Shown here: positions 44,638 to 56,820 of the stretch, one piece after another | Position numbering within the stretch: position 1 is the first letter of the stretch | Layout of the letters: each line of letters starts with the position of its first letter | Assembly: GCA_963969395.1 (NCBI GenBank) | Contig: OZ017805.1 | Location: 4,464,001 to 4,528,000 of the forward strand | Length of the DNA stretch: 64,000 bases | Source: Pseudoscleropodium purum | Lineage: Eukaryota > Streptophyta > Bryopsida > Hypnales > Brachytheciaceae | Reading direction: 5' to 3' | Notes under the pieces: generated by a model | Databases searched by the model: none | Told to the model about the DNA's origin: nothing | What the model saw: the letters and a program-made list of their open reading frames with translations, nothing else | Made by a program: the position numbers and the translations under genes

Positions 44638-47200
44638 CAACCCATCAAATCAATAAGCAATACAATACAATAGGTGAACACAATGAAGATAACCATTGTT
44701 AAAGAGCATAAAGGATTAAAATCCATGGTCAAAGAATCAAGTAAGGCAAAAATAAAATAGACATGCAGCCTTTTGCTATCACTCCACTCAATTATTTGAA
44801 TTTTTATACTATTTTCTAAAAATCAAATTGCAAAATATCTATTTTTTTGCATTTTTGCATTTTCCATAATTCTTTAGTTGCACATAACTTCTAGAGATAA
44901 TTTTTTCTATGCCTAAATTTTCAAATCTGTACTATTTTGAATGCTTTTCAAATTATCTATATTTTCTTATATTTGAAAAAATTATTCTAAAATATATAGT
45001 ATACTATTACTAAAGCCATTTTGAGCCAAAAATAGTAGGTATTTCTTGCAATTATCCAACTCTCAACCTAATGGCATAAAAAACATCAATGTCCAATTGA
45101 AGATTGTTCAAGCACTTTTTGTATGACAATTACTTAGAACATAAATTATAAATTTCTTCAACAAATTTTGGAATGACTTCTAAACCATAGTGTTGAGTAT
45201 TAATTTGGATCTGCAACTACAATTAGTATTTGAACTATTAGAATGGAACTTTGGACAATATAATTTGATTGTATACTCTCTAAGTCCTATAGCACTAAGC
45301 CCTCCACATATCCCAACTATTCAGTTTCTTCCTCTCCAACAAAATCTAAGGACTCTTCTAAACACATGTATTTGGAATGTTTTCTAATCTAAGCATTTTG
45401 TAGATAAATTCCACCATCTAACTATGAATCTAAATTAGTATTTCAAGCCTTTTGTTACTTTGGAAATTCTAACCTAAAGATTTGACGTATAAACATTTTC
45501 TCTTTTGGATTAGTAGAGCATATTTGGGATCTCCAAATGCCTGCACCCTATATAAGTTCACTATTGTAATATACTCAAAGATTGAAACTAATAAAAACAA
45601 TCATTTACTTGATCAATTCATTCAATTGAATAGCTTTCAATGCCATTAATTCATCATTCACTTAGACTATGGAATAGAATGGAACTCACATTCTAAACTA
45701 AATTCATTGATTCAACTCCAAACTTGTGTGAATTTTTGAGAAATCATTAATTCTTGAGTTGAATCAATTCAAGTCTAAATTCATCTAAACTAAACTGAAT
45801 ACAAGTTCAAAAATTTTGCAAATTCTAAATGGCACTTCAATCTCGTAATCAAGAAACCAATAGAGGATGGAATCTTGGTACTTAAACTATGGCTCTAGAC
45901 AATAGCCATGTCAATGTCTTTTAAGCTTTTGCACCCAAAAGTTCCAGATTATCATCTATCCGATGTAATCATAACAAACAAACTGATGTACAAAGTTGTT
46001 TTCATTGTATATTTGAACTCCATTATTAAATGGTGAAACAACCTCTTCTAAGGTTGAATTCTCTTTTAATGGTGATGGTTGTAGCTTACTTAAGGGTACT
46101 AACACTTTCAGACTTACAAATTCATGCCTAATGTTTATATTTTCATATATTTTAAATGGTGAACCAATATGGTGCTAGTTCACATTAATCTACAATAACA
46201 AAACTCTTGCCTTTTTTTACTTTATTAATCAATCTACAATTGGATTAAGAGCTAATTTAATCCTAACAATTGCAATTGCTACTATCAAGGGTGGGTTTTC
46301 ATATCACTAAAGCTATAGAGGCCCAAACTTCCGCTACCACAACAACGTCCATGCACAAAAATTTGCAATCATCATTTTGTCACCTCTACTATAGATATGG
46401 AATTTTTGAAAACCATACCTACCTACGAACTAAAACTTTTCATAACTTTCATCTTATCAATCAAAATGGATTGATTCAAAGCTTCCTATATATATATATG
46501 TAAATCTAGAGAACCAATTTCAAATGTTCATTTTTCAAAAAAGTTATTTTTAAAGAGTTTTTTTGAACTACTTGGACTACCCACTAAACAATGAAAATTA
46601 CATATTATACAATAAAACTTTAACCATGTAGTCAAAATTTATGAAAATTGTTGGGCATTAAACCTACTTCTTGGATATATTTTGTGTGAAAATTTTAGCG
46701 AAAAAAAATTAAAAAATCCATTCATAGTGAACTACCCAAATTTGCTATATTGCCAAAAAACACAATTTTGACCTTTAGGGGTTAAAGGAATTCAATTGAT
46801 GAATATTATTTGCACTCCTTTAGTAGACATGTGGTGGTGCATTTTGTTTAGTATTCACTTGTAGTTTCTAGTTCCATTTCATTGGAATTTAATTATAGAC
46901 AAAAGTTGTAGACAATCAATCAGGTAAAGAGTATAAATGGAGTTTTACTTAAAATTTATAACTTTGAATTTCAAATTTTAATGAATATGACTATGCCTTG
47001 TATTCTTGCTAGAATATAATAAAATTAAATAAATAAAGAATTCTAAAATTCTAATTCATAAAAAATTCTAAATTCAATATCCTTTCTATTGTGAGTTTAA
47101 ACACCTGAAACAAAATCTATACAAATCTCTTTACAATAAATTTTCTAATAGTACCATAAACGTGACTAAAGAAAGTGAGTATTAGAGATCTCACCATAAC
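44638..47200. other. AT-rich gene-less stretch
   Basis: No supported gene. Sequence around 46458-46520 resembles 29742-29790 (shared GTAAATCTAGA and CCAATTTCAAAT phrases), indicating a dispersed repeat family. Confidence 0.4.
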
Positions 47201-47955
47201 AAACTATCATGACCCTTGTGACACCTTTGAACTTTGATAGATGAATGCATTGATAAATGAAAGAATTTATGATGATTGTGTCATGACCTTTATATCATGA
47301 CCTTTGATGGATAAATGTATTTATAGATCATGAACTAATTCATGATGAAATGTGTACTAGTAGATAGGCAGAGATTGCCTAAAGATAAAGATCTCTAGAT
47401 GGTGGATTTGTACATTGGAATTAGACAACTCCAATTGGATGATGAAGGCACTGGAGTGCCTAGAGATAGATGCAATGAAGTTGACAACTCCACTTGGATG
47501 ACTAGTGCACTAGAGTTAGACAACTCCCAAACAAAGACAAGCAAACAAATGGAACTTGGAGTTACATAAATCCAAGTAGAAGATCAAGATATGGATAAGA
47601 GATTTAGATAAGATATGATTGGAGAAGTATAAGTAGGACTTTTACTTTAGTGAATGGTTTTAGAAAGAACTAGGAATAGAAAGCTATCAGTAGAAAGAAG
47701 TCTATATTAAAGACTAATATTAATAGTCTTTATTAATAGTTTGGAAGATATAAGATAGAGCTTGGGGGTGAGGAGATGGTCTTTTCTTGGAAATTGATCT
47801 CTCTCTATGGTTTGGTGGTTTGAGCTCTTAAATAACGTTCTTGTAATAAATACATTTTGTGTTCATACTTAGAGTGCATTGTGATTTGACGTTACAAGTT
47901 GTAGGAAGTTTATAACACAAACACAACAAACAAACAAACAAACAAACAACCTCAT
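47201..47955 (+). repeat. Possible solo LTR-like repeat
   Basis: The segment has near-duplicate phrases (CATGACCTTTGATGGATAAA; AGACAACTCCAATTGGATGA and relatives). It ends with AATAAATACATTTTGTG-type poly(A)-like sequence before a run of (ACAAA)n. This resembles the R-U5 part of a plant LTR. No second copy or clear TG...CA boundaries were found. Confidence 0.25.
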
Positions 47956-50873
47956 TTAAGATATAGATGGCATCCTAATATCTGTAAGTGGGAAAAAAAA
48001 TAATTAGAAGAAGATTCAACCCAAAATTGCATTATGTAGTTGTAGGTCCAAAATCATAGGTTTATAATCTTAGATTTCAAATTTTTTTTTTTAATTAGTA
48101 ACATTCTTCTAAAAAAGTATGATGTTAATTCTGTTTCAAACTAGAATTTACAAATAATTAAGGCTCCAAGCTCCCAAAATCCTTGCTCTAGGCTCTTAGA
48201 GTCACGTATACATACTCACATTTTAGCGTTTTTATTAGCACCTAAGGATACATTCAATGTCTTGGAAATTAGGATGGAAAACTTTTAGCATTAAAGAATA
48301 ATTTAATGAATCTCCCTTGGAAGAGAAAATAAGTATATATAGAGCTAATGAAAGTCTTAAGAATATATGAATTGAAGTATTATAAATTCAATGACAATTT
48401 ATCTTTCTATTCAAATTTGCACGAAAATATTTGAAGGAATTGAACTACTTCAAAAAAAGGATTAATGCTTAAATGGTCATTTTATCAACACCACATTCTA
48501 TCCTATAAAATCTTCAACATTCTCTTTATTTACAATATTTTCAAAAAAAGATTAAATTTCAATACATAAACAATCATTGGTTGATCTTCGATAGAAAACA
48601 TTTTTGATCTAAAGACATTTAGAAGACAACACTACCATTTGAGATTGACATCTCTATTGAATTCAAGCAAAACAACCTACAAAACCAATTAACATTTCTT
48701 GACATCATAGTGTTACATTATTAATTACAATTGGAATTTCTTAAGTTTCTTTTTAAACTATCACACAATATATGGTTGAGGAATAACTTCTAGAGATAAT
48801 GATTTTCAAATTTTTTGACAAAAGGATTAAATACATTATTATAAAATATGTAGTTACTTTTTTATTATGGATAGTTTGAGTTGTATAATACAAAAAAGAA
48901 GAAATACTTCCATATAAAAATAAAAATTATACTTGGTTCTACAAATTGATGTGAAAAAAAAGCTTGGAGTCATTGCCTTTAGATTCATAAGATGAAATTT
49001 GTAAGCAATTTTTTGGTACTAGTAGTTTTGGAGTCACTTTTCAAAGATGAAATTTGAATTTACTTGTTGAATACAATATTCAATGTATTTTTGAGAAAAA
49101 TAACCTTAAGGTGCAAATTGTATATTACAAGATTACCATTGGAAATTGACTTTTATTACTTTTCTATCTAAATACTTAACAATTTATTGTTTATAGCTAT
49201 ATACCTCCTATTTATTAAATTTTCCAAGAATTAATATTAGAAATATTTTGTTTAATTTTTTTAATATTAATTCTCAACTTATCTCTTTAGAATAATATTT
49301 TTCTTGAAAATTTCTTAATGAAGACACATTTTGTAGTTAAGAGTTTGAAAGATGAAACTTCACCATTTATTCACCATTCAGGAAGAGTTAAAAAACTCAT
49401 TTTTGAAATTCAAACATCAAAATTTAGCATCTAATAAGGTGTTTTATCACTGAAATTTTCAGAGCATCTAGTTTGACAAATTAACTAATACAGTAGATCT
49501 GATTCCATGGTCGCATTAACGAGAGTTTAAAAAAAAAAAAAGATTTTGGCATTTTTCTAAGAACAGGTGATTTGGGATAATATTCGGCCAAACCACATTG
49601 AAAACTCTAGGAATTAATTCAATTAAAACTCTATCCACGAAGATTGCACAAGCATTTAGATAATAAACCTAAATCTATTCCTAAAACAAACCGTAAGTTT
49701 CCATTTGTCCATGTCCATATGTTTAGGCCTTCAAATGAATCATTTGGAATCATTCAGAAAGGGACGTTAAGTACTCTAATGTAAAAAGAAAGTTTGCTCT
49801 ACAATTTGAGTGGAGACATACTCAGAAAATTCCTCATATTTGATATTGTTCAGGCACAAAGAAGTTAATATGAACATTCACAAACTCCACAAGTAATAAC
49901 GGTGAGAACCCCATTCCAGAGCCAAAACTTTGATCCAATCAAAACTTGCTACATATCCTCAGAATATCACTAATTACTGGACTGATCTTCTATGTAATAT
50001 TGAATGACGGCAAACCCACTAGCATCAAAATAGGAGAGGAAAACTTGAAATATACAGCGGTATCTTCTCGTCACAATACTAGAAAACATTCAGACCAGAG
50101 GGAGTTCTACTCAAGAAACTAGCACAATGAGCATCTAGATATTAGAACCTCAAGTTTTGGGAATACAATCCAATGAGGATCTTCTTGCTTAGCTGTACGA
50201 GCCAGTTCTAGTACAGATTAACAGCGTAACCACAATAATAATGTGACAATTCTTCTGTTCTCCTATGCATTGCTGTACCGCAGGTGCTGCTCATAAAAAT
50301 CGATAAGCTGCAACATCCATCACATTGCCATAATCATGAACTACATTTTGACCGACAATCTCACCCAAATCGATCCTCTTATACACCCATTGCAGAAAAA
50401 AAAAGTGCAAGGTGGAACTATCCGACTTACGAAGTCGTGCCACTTTCAGGTCAAGTCCAAGGTACAATCAGCGTGAACATTAGTAGGTGTCTTTTGTTCT
50501 AAAGACTTTTATTCAATACTGATCCTAAAATTATGATCGAACTTGGGATCATCGAGTAAACATAACATTTGATACATTTATGCTTAGTTGCACAATAACT
50601 AGGCAGAGTTCCTTGATTACTTCTTGGTTACGAAACTCTAAATAGAAATAACCAACACTTCGTTTACCCCTAACAACACCCTAGTTAGCACAAACAACAC
50701 TCTATTGCATCAATAGCTAACACTACGGTCCAGAGTTAGATGTAAGTCACAATATCCTAATCCCAAACATACAAGAGAAGAAAAAAAACATCTCTGAAAT
50801 TTAGCTGACCCTGCAATAAATTGCGCTGGATTCAACAATTCTTTGGACAGAAGATCGAGTGCACAAACACCGA
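47956..50873. other. Gene-less stretch downstream of the LHP1-like gene
   Basis: AT-rich until about 49.5 kb, then more balanced composition toward the LHP1-like gene. The last few hundred bases probably include its 3' untranslated region. A minus-strand AATAAA at about 50507-50512 is a candidate poly(A) signal. The ORF at 50284-50502 is not supported. Confidence 0.45.
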
Positions 50874-53800
50874 TCATAGAAATTGGATAGAGTGCAAATA
50901 TAGTACCAGAAGAGGATATCTCTCCCGCATAAACTTGTTATCGACTATCACCTCCTCACCATCGGATCTGATCACGCCACGAGTCGTATTGGTCATACTT
51001 CATCCAACATCATCAGTAATATTATAATAACAAAACCATGTGACGAGTCTGAAGACAGGAAAATATAAGAATTTATCTGAGTCGACCACATCACGGAGTA
51101 CTGTGTAAGTTTGAAACTATAAGCTTACACATTTACTGCAAAGGCCTGAGAAACACAAATTAACAACTTGAATGAACAAAAGTAAGCTGAAACATTTTTC
51201 ATTCACAAGACATTTGACATGTGATCCACAATCAATAGATTATTTGCTTGCCACAGAAGAAACCTAGCACCAACCTAGAAGCCTTAAAAAGGACAACAAC
51301 TTCCTGCTTATCGTGTGTAACTGAATTGCTGTAGCTGATAGCCTTCAAAATGTGTTTAATGACAGGTTCTGTAAGGCCTTCAATCTCCTTTTTCTCCGCA
51401 AGTAGTAGAGTCGACATTGCTTTTCCTGATAAGCTGTCTTGAAGAACAGATTGACAGTCTTTATGCTCAGGTGGGATAACCCTGCTGGGTAGAGTACTCA
51501 ACTCCTTCCCAGACACTATATCCGATGTGTTATGGTATTCCTCCAGTCCTAGTCCAAATTCTTTCTTGATGTCCTCCAAGGACGTCTGCACTCCATCCTG
51601 CTCCTGAGGCACCCTACGTGGCACTGCACCTTTCCTTCTCTTCGAACCAACCAGTCCTCCCTCTGACTTTGAACTGCCCGTTACACCTTGGATTGTGTCA
51701 GGAACCAGATTTAAGTTTTTCATATCCATCTCATCTGAATGTCCAGTTTCCACCCATTTGACGGATTGTGACAACGGCTTCACCTCTGTCACGTCCCTGC
51801 CTTCCTGAGCTGCAGCAACCGGATGATTCATGATTGCCTTAAGGGTTTCGTTATCTCTCTTTGTAAACATGCGGGACGCAGGTAATGGGGGCTTGTTGTT
51901 ATCGCCATACGCCAGTCTTGCAACACACGCGTCACCGAAACCATTCATATCACTCAATTCCAGAATTTTTGAATCTACAGTTGGTACTCCATCAAGGATG
52001 CCACATTCAGGATCATTCCCCTCAGTCGTCGGTGGAATTTTATAAACCACCCCCATATTGCCAAAAGAATCAGCTCTGCTCTTTTCTTCAGACACTACTT
52101 TTCTGATTACCTTACTGACTTCAGGGTGGGCAGAGGTCGGAGCCTCATCGGGCAAGTCTAACAATGTCCGAGCTGCCTCAGCAGAAGGACTAGCAGTCCT
52201 CTCAGTAAGCCCGGCGTGATGTCGTGCATTCCCTTCCTTCTCTGGAGGTACAGCGTAGGAATCGGTAGACGATTTTACAGTGTCTCTACCTTCACTCTGA
52301 CTAGGTACATCCTCATCGGCAGTAGAGATGGAGCTCCGCTTCCGCTTCCCACCACCATCCAGGGTATATATACCAAATTTGCGTCTTACTCGCCGTGCTT
52401 TCTGACTGGAGATCATTAAGAATATGGAAATCAAAGCAGGGTTAAGAGCTAATACAGTAGGCAAAAGTGCGCATCCTAACAATGGATCTTATGTATGTGC
52501 ATTTATGCAGCTTTCACTGACCTAAGATCAGATCGATAGCTAAAACCTAAGACAAGTGAACTGCAAGAATTCTTATCAACCAAACCATTCACAACGTAGA
52601 GATTAAGTGAGCCAAAATCGATCATCTCGTGACCAAAGTACATCACGTTGTATTCAGGTAAGTAAAAAGTGTACCTCGCCTCAAATTCTTCAAGGATATC
52701 CCTACATCTAGCCACATGACCATATGGTTCCCACGTATTGTCCTTCTCCGGCCAATTTCGCCTGTGAATATTGGTGCACGACAGGAAGCAAAACCCAGCA
52801 GATGTGAGCATAAGAGAGGATGCGGTTGATAAGATGAAAAGAGAGCTGCATTAGATGGTGCAATATTAGGCCCATATCGTTAACATAAAAGAGGATCATC
52901 TTGTGGTTTGCAATACTTACCACTTCACGAAAAATTCTTTCTTCCCCTGAGGAAAAGCAGACAAACAAACAGCACACAGTATTACTATTCATAGTCCCAT
53001 TAACTACAATGTTCACATGTACGTTGAGTTCATCGTCACACTAAGCACATCAACAATGCAGGCCCTGCGCAAAGCTTGCCTCAAGATATAGCCACTGTGG
53101 TCAACACATTACACTGCATTTGTTCGTCACAATAATTCTAACTCATGTTCAATAACACCCTAACCCAAACCTGATCGTAAGCAGATTACCAAGCAAGACA
53201 ATCGATAATAAAACCACGACATTCAGAAATAAGCAAGAGTAATATTCTATCTTCAGCATACAAGAGAAGGACGTTCTTAGTGAAATCAATGAGATCATTC
53301 AGAATTATTTCTCTTGACACGAATCAAGCCGTTCAAAGCAGGGCTTCCCTCACGGTTTCTCGAACCACAATGAAGAGAAATCTTGGCCACATACGAAGAC
53401 AAAAAGAACTTTAGCATCTACGCTCAACTCCGGAAAATATCTTAAACAATGAGCAACAATGTTCTGTCGATTATTCACTTAATAGTTGGTATAAAGCTGA
53501 ATTTTTCGTGCCTATAGTAACGACAAATAGATAAACCTCGCAGGGTACCATCTTCCTTGCAGGATCAATGGCAGCCAATTAAGGCCAACTATTTCAAATT
53601 CACATTTTTCCCCTTCTTGAATCATCTAAGTACCGCCAAGAACATGCCTTATGATTGAGAAAAGCCCCAAATTGATGCGAAGAGAATTCACTCAAAATAA
53701 ACCTATTACTGAGAAGAAGAAAAGGATTCCACATGTTAAACCTCATGGTGGAAAAACTGCAATTCATTTCTACATACAGCAGCTACCTAATAGGAACCAA

Positions 53801-54376
53801 CTGAGAAAACAAACCTACTACTGAAAATACAGCCCAAAAGACGAATGGCGACCAAAAAAGGGTTCAGTCATATTTGCCGGTTCAACAGCTATAGAAAGAC
53901 TTTTCGAACTGGTTCTCATAAGTAGATGAATATTGATGTACCTTTCGGATTCGCTTCTTTCTGATCGCTTCCACCTCATACATCCCTTCTCCAAGCACTT
54001 CCTCCTGCCCAGACCACTCAATGTTATCAGAGTCTTCTTCTTCCTCGTCTTCCTCATTCTCCTGCTGACGGTCATCCATGTTGGACTCCTCGGAATCTTC
54101 GTTATTAAGATTCTTTTCAACTATTAGCTTTTCGACCTTTGCCTTACTCTTGGATTTAGGTGCTTGAGATTTCCTTCGATCCTTACTTCTGTTCGCCATA
54201 GCCTTCTCCTTGCTATAGGGAGTATCGGCCATGAAAAGACTAACTCTCGTTCGTCTCGTATGTTTTAGACGAGGCGAATATCGTATCACTTCCTGCTTAG
54301 GGCGAGTCCCTCCTACAAGCGCACTGTCGCCACCGTGTTCTACAGCGTTTTGTTCAGCAGACCGCTGCTTCCCCAT
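50874..54376 (-). CDS. LHP1: LHP1/TFL2-like chromodomain protein (HP1 family), five exons
   Basis: Exons on the minus strand are 53942-54376, 52921-52946 (26-nt micro-exon), 52675-52761, 51275-52405 and 50874-50967. All introns are GT-AG, phases match throughout, and the product is about 590 residues. The chromodomain spans exons 1-3: GMYEVEAIRKKR, then FFVKW, then RNWPEKDNTWEP. The aromatic cage residues (Tyr, Trp, Trp) that bind methylated H3K27 or H3K9 in this family are kept. Acidic and Lys-rich sequence precedes the domain, and a long Ser/Glu-rich linker follows. The C-terminus is a chromoshadow domain (AISYSNSV, EVVVLFKAS, SDGEEVIVDNKF) that ends in HSIQFL. Arabidopsis LHP1 (about 445 residues) acts with Polycomb repression in the nucleus. 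The start at 54376 is my choice; 54232 is an alternative. Confidence 0.9.
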
Positions 54377-54989
54377 AACCTCACCATTCTCACACTTCGC
54401 ATTGCCGGCCCATACTCGATCAACTCCACGCCCAATCGAATTTCCCTCCAGCACTCCCCCGTTTCATCCGATTCCCAAGCACCTCCCTCCTTCTCAAACC
54501 CAGCTTCGATCACCATTTCCCATCCAGTACCGATCTCCCAAATAACCCCTGTATCCAATGAACTCAGAAACCCAACCAGCTCTTCATCTCCCCCGCCAGA
54601 CACCCTGAATCCCAATGAGGCGCCTCCGCACCATATCATCCGCAAAAATCTCAAATCCTCCAACAAAAGAACTAAAATATTGAACTACAACAACCGCCAA
54701 ATCATAAGGAATTACTGTACCCGAACAACGGTATGATGACCCACGCATAACCAGATAACCGGATACCACATAAAGAAAACAAAAACTTAGAAACCCACAG
54801 CAACACCATGTGGCATTGAAATTGGTTGGTGAGGCAATGAGACACCTCAACCGAGGGTAGCAGTCAAAGGGAAACAAAAAATGTCGGGATTGTGAAGTCA
54901 AACAGAAACTTACGGGTGCAAACAGATATGGACACATCTCATAAGCTTAAGGGCCACTTTCACACCATGGTCCAAGTCGCAAGCCTATT
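54377..54989 (-). promoter_or_regulatory. Probable promoter and 5' leader of the LHP1-like gene
   Basis: The sequence upstream of the start is GC-richer than the surrounding DNA and lacks an independent gene. ORFs on both strands here overlap the first exon or its leader and have no domain. No unambiguous TATA box was identified. Confidence 0.4.
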
Positions 54990-55260
54990 AGAGGAAATTT
55001 GAGGGCTGTAAGGGGCTGTTTTTGGCCTGTTCCCTTCGTTGTTCCTCCTTAGCGAAGGGTACGGTTGGCAGTCAGAAAAAAAATTTCAAAAAAGAAAAAT
55101 TTTAGTTCTTGAAATGCAAAAAAAATTGAAAACTTTATTTTTTAAATTCTTTTTGGAAAGTGATGTAACACTCTCACACCCACGTCGGACTGCATTGTTG
55201 GCAACGTTTACAATGCATTCATAGCATTTTGAGGGCAAGATAACTCACAATCTCTTATTA
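54990..55260. repeat. Dispersed repeat, copy 1
   Basis: GAGGAAATTTGAGGGCTGTA, then GTTCCTCC, an A-rich run, TTCTTGAAATGCAAAAA and GGCAACG-like sequence recur in related form at 62395-62680 in the same orientation. The two copies lie outside the copia element, one on either side. It could be part of an older element split by that insertion. Confidence 0.5.
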
Positions 55261-56820
55261 CCCTCAAAAATCCTCTAATGCATGGAATTGAGTGGACAAA
55301 GAACTAGGTAATAAATAGGCAAATTCAATGACCTCTCGATTATAGTTTGGGTCTTCATAGTTTAGCCAAACTTAACCCTAGAAGGCCCACGGTCATTTTG
55401 GGTTCAAAAACATCATTGCTTTAGAAGTGCTATAAATCTAAATGTCACTAAGTTATAGAAATCTCAACCATACAGTATTGTAGTGAACATGTTCTAGATG
55501 ACATAAGTCAAATTTGGAGTCATTTGACCTCATGGATTTACAAGATTATAATGTTTTAATGTTGAAAAAAGATATTGAAATTTTCCTAGCAACACATTTG
55601 GAGGTGGAATTCGATTTTTAAACCTATTCAAATGAAAAAACTTGAAACTAGGAAGTGATTCAAAACCAACATACAAACACATTAGTGAAAAAAAATATCA
55701 TTTAATTGACTCAATGTATTTGCAAAATGGCTTTGAAATGTCAAAAAATAGCAAGAAAAGTTAGCAAATACACATATGAACCTAAACCTCCTTCTACTAA
55801 AATGCTTCTCAATCACTCATTATTTCTTGTATTGATGTGAAATTTTAGCCACTCAAACTAGACTAATATGCACAACTTTACCAAAAAAATCATTGGAAAC
55901 GAACACTATATGGAGAAGAAACAAGCCGCCAAAGTTCACTATGATCCAAAAATGTCTGAATTTTGAACTTCGAATTGCTCCCAAACATTCAAAGAAGTTT
56001 GGATTTACATGAAAATTTTACCACATTAACTAGTCTAAAAGGGAAACATAATCCAATAAATTTTATTGAAAACAAACATTTGACGAATTAGATACAAGCC
56101 CTCAAAGTTGCAGTTGTCAAATGCAATTTGGTGAATTCAAATTGAACTTGTGAACTTCGATTGGCTTCGAGAAACTTGATTCATCTTGAATTGATCTAAA
56201 AATTTTACCACACAAATTAGAAGACATAGAACTACTTTCCCAACAAGATTTATTGAATTTAAACATTAGATGCAAAAGTTACAGCACTTCCAATTGGACT
56301 TAAAACTATGTGAGGACACTTTTTGTCCTCTTAGACAGTCTAGGGTTAACTTCCTTTTAGAGTTTGTCACCATGTGGGCATTTTTTTTGCCATATAGGTA
56401 GTTTGGAATGTGATAGCCTTTGGATTGTGCATTCTAGTGTGAAGAATTGAAAGCTAAACTCTTGGTTTCTTAAAATATGATTGGTGAGAAACCTACAGCC
56501 TCTTGATCTTTAGTTGTAGTGTGAAGTAGTCCAAAAACCATATTAGAGGTCAAAGATGTAAATAGAATTGAATCCCAAAATGCTCAATCAACCATCTTAT
56601 AGTCACTGACCAGCTTCATGGTTTGTCTAGATTTTGTATATTTTTTCCATTTAGTTTAATTCCAGAAATGGCAATTTGGAGGAGGCATCCCCCTTGGACA
56701 TTTTGGGATTAAGGTAATTGCACCTAATTATGAATTCTTGCTAAAACAACACCTATGCATTCTTGCAATTATATATATTTATAATAACTCACATAAATAA
56801 TGTAATTTCTATTGTAATCA
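55261..56820. other. No gene seen
   Basis: AT-rich flank between the dispersed repeat and the copia element. Units near 55840-56290 repeat phrases such as GAAATTTTACCACA and GAAACAAGCC about every 150-180 bp, suggesting a degenerate tandem repeat. Confidence 0.4.

Noticed and set aside
50284..50502. Plus-strand 72-codon ORF
   Set aside because: It lies in the likely 3' flank of the LHP1-like gene, with no domain or neighbouring exon.
54231..54736. Plus-strand ORFs (104 and 133 codons) opposite the first exon and leader of the LHP1-like gene
   Set aside because: They are antisense to the supported gene and have no domain.
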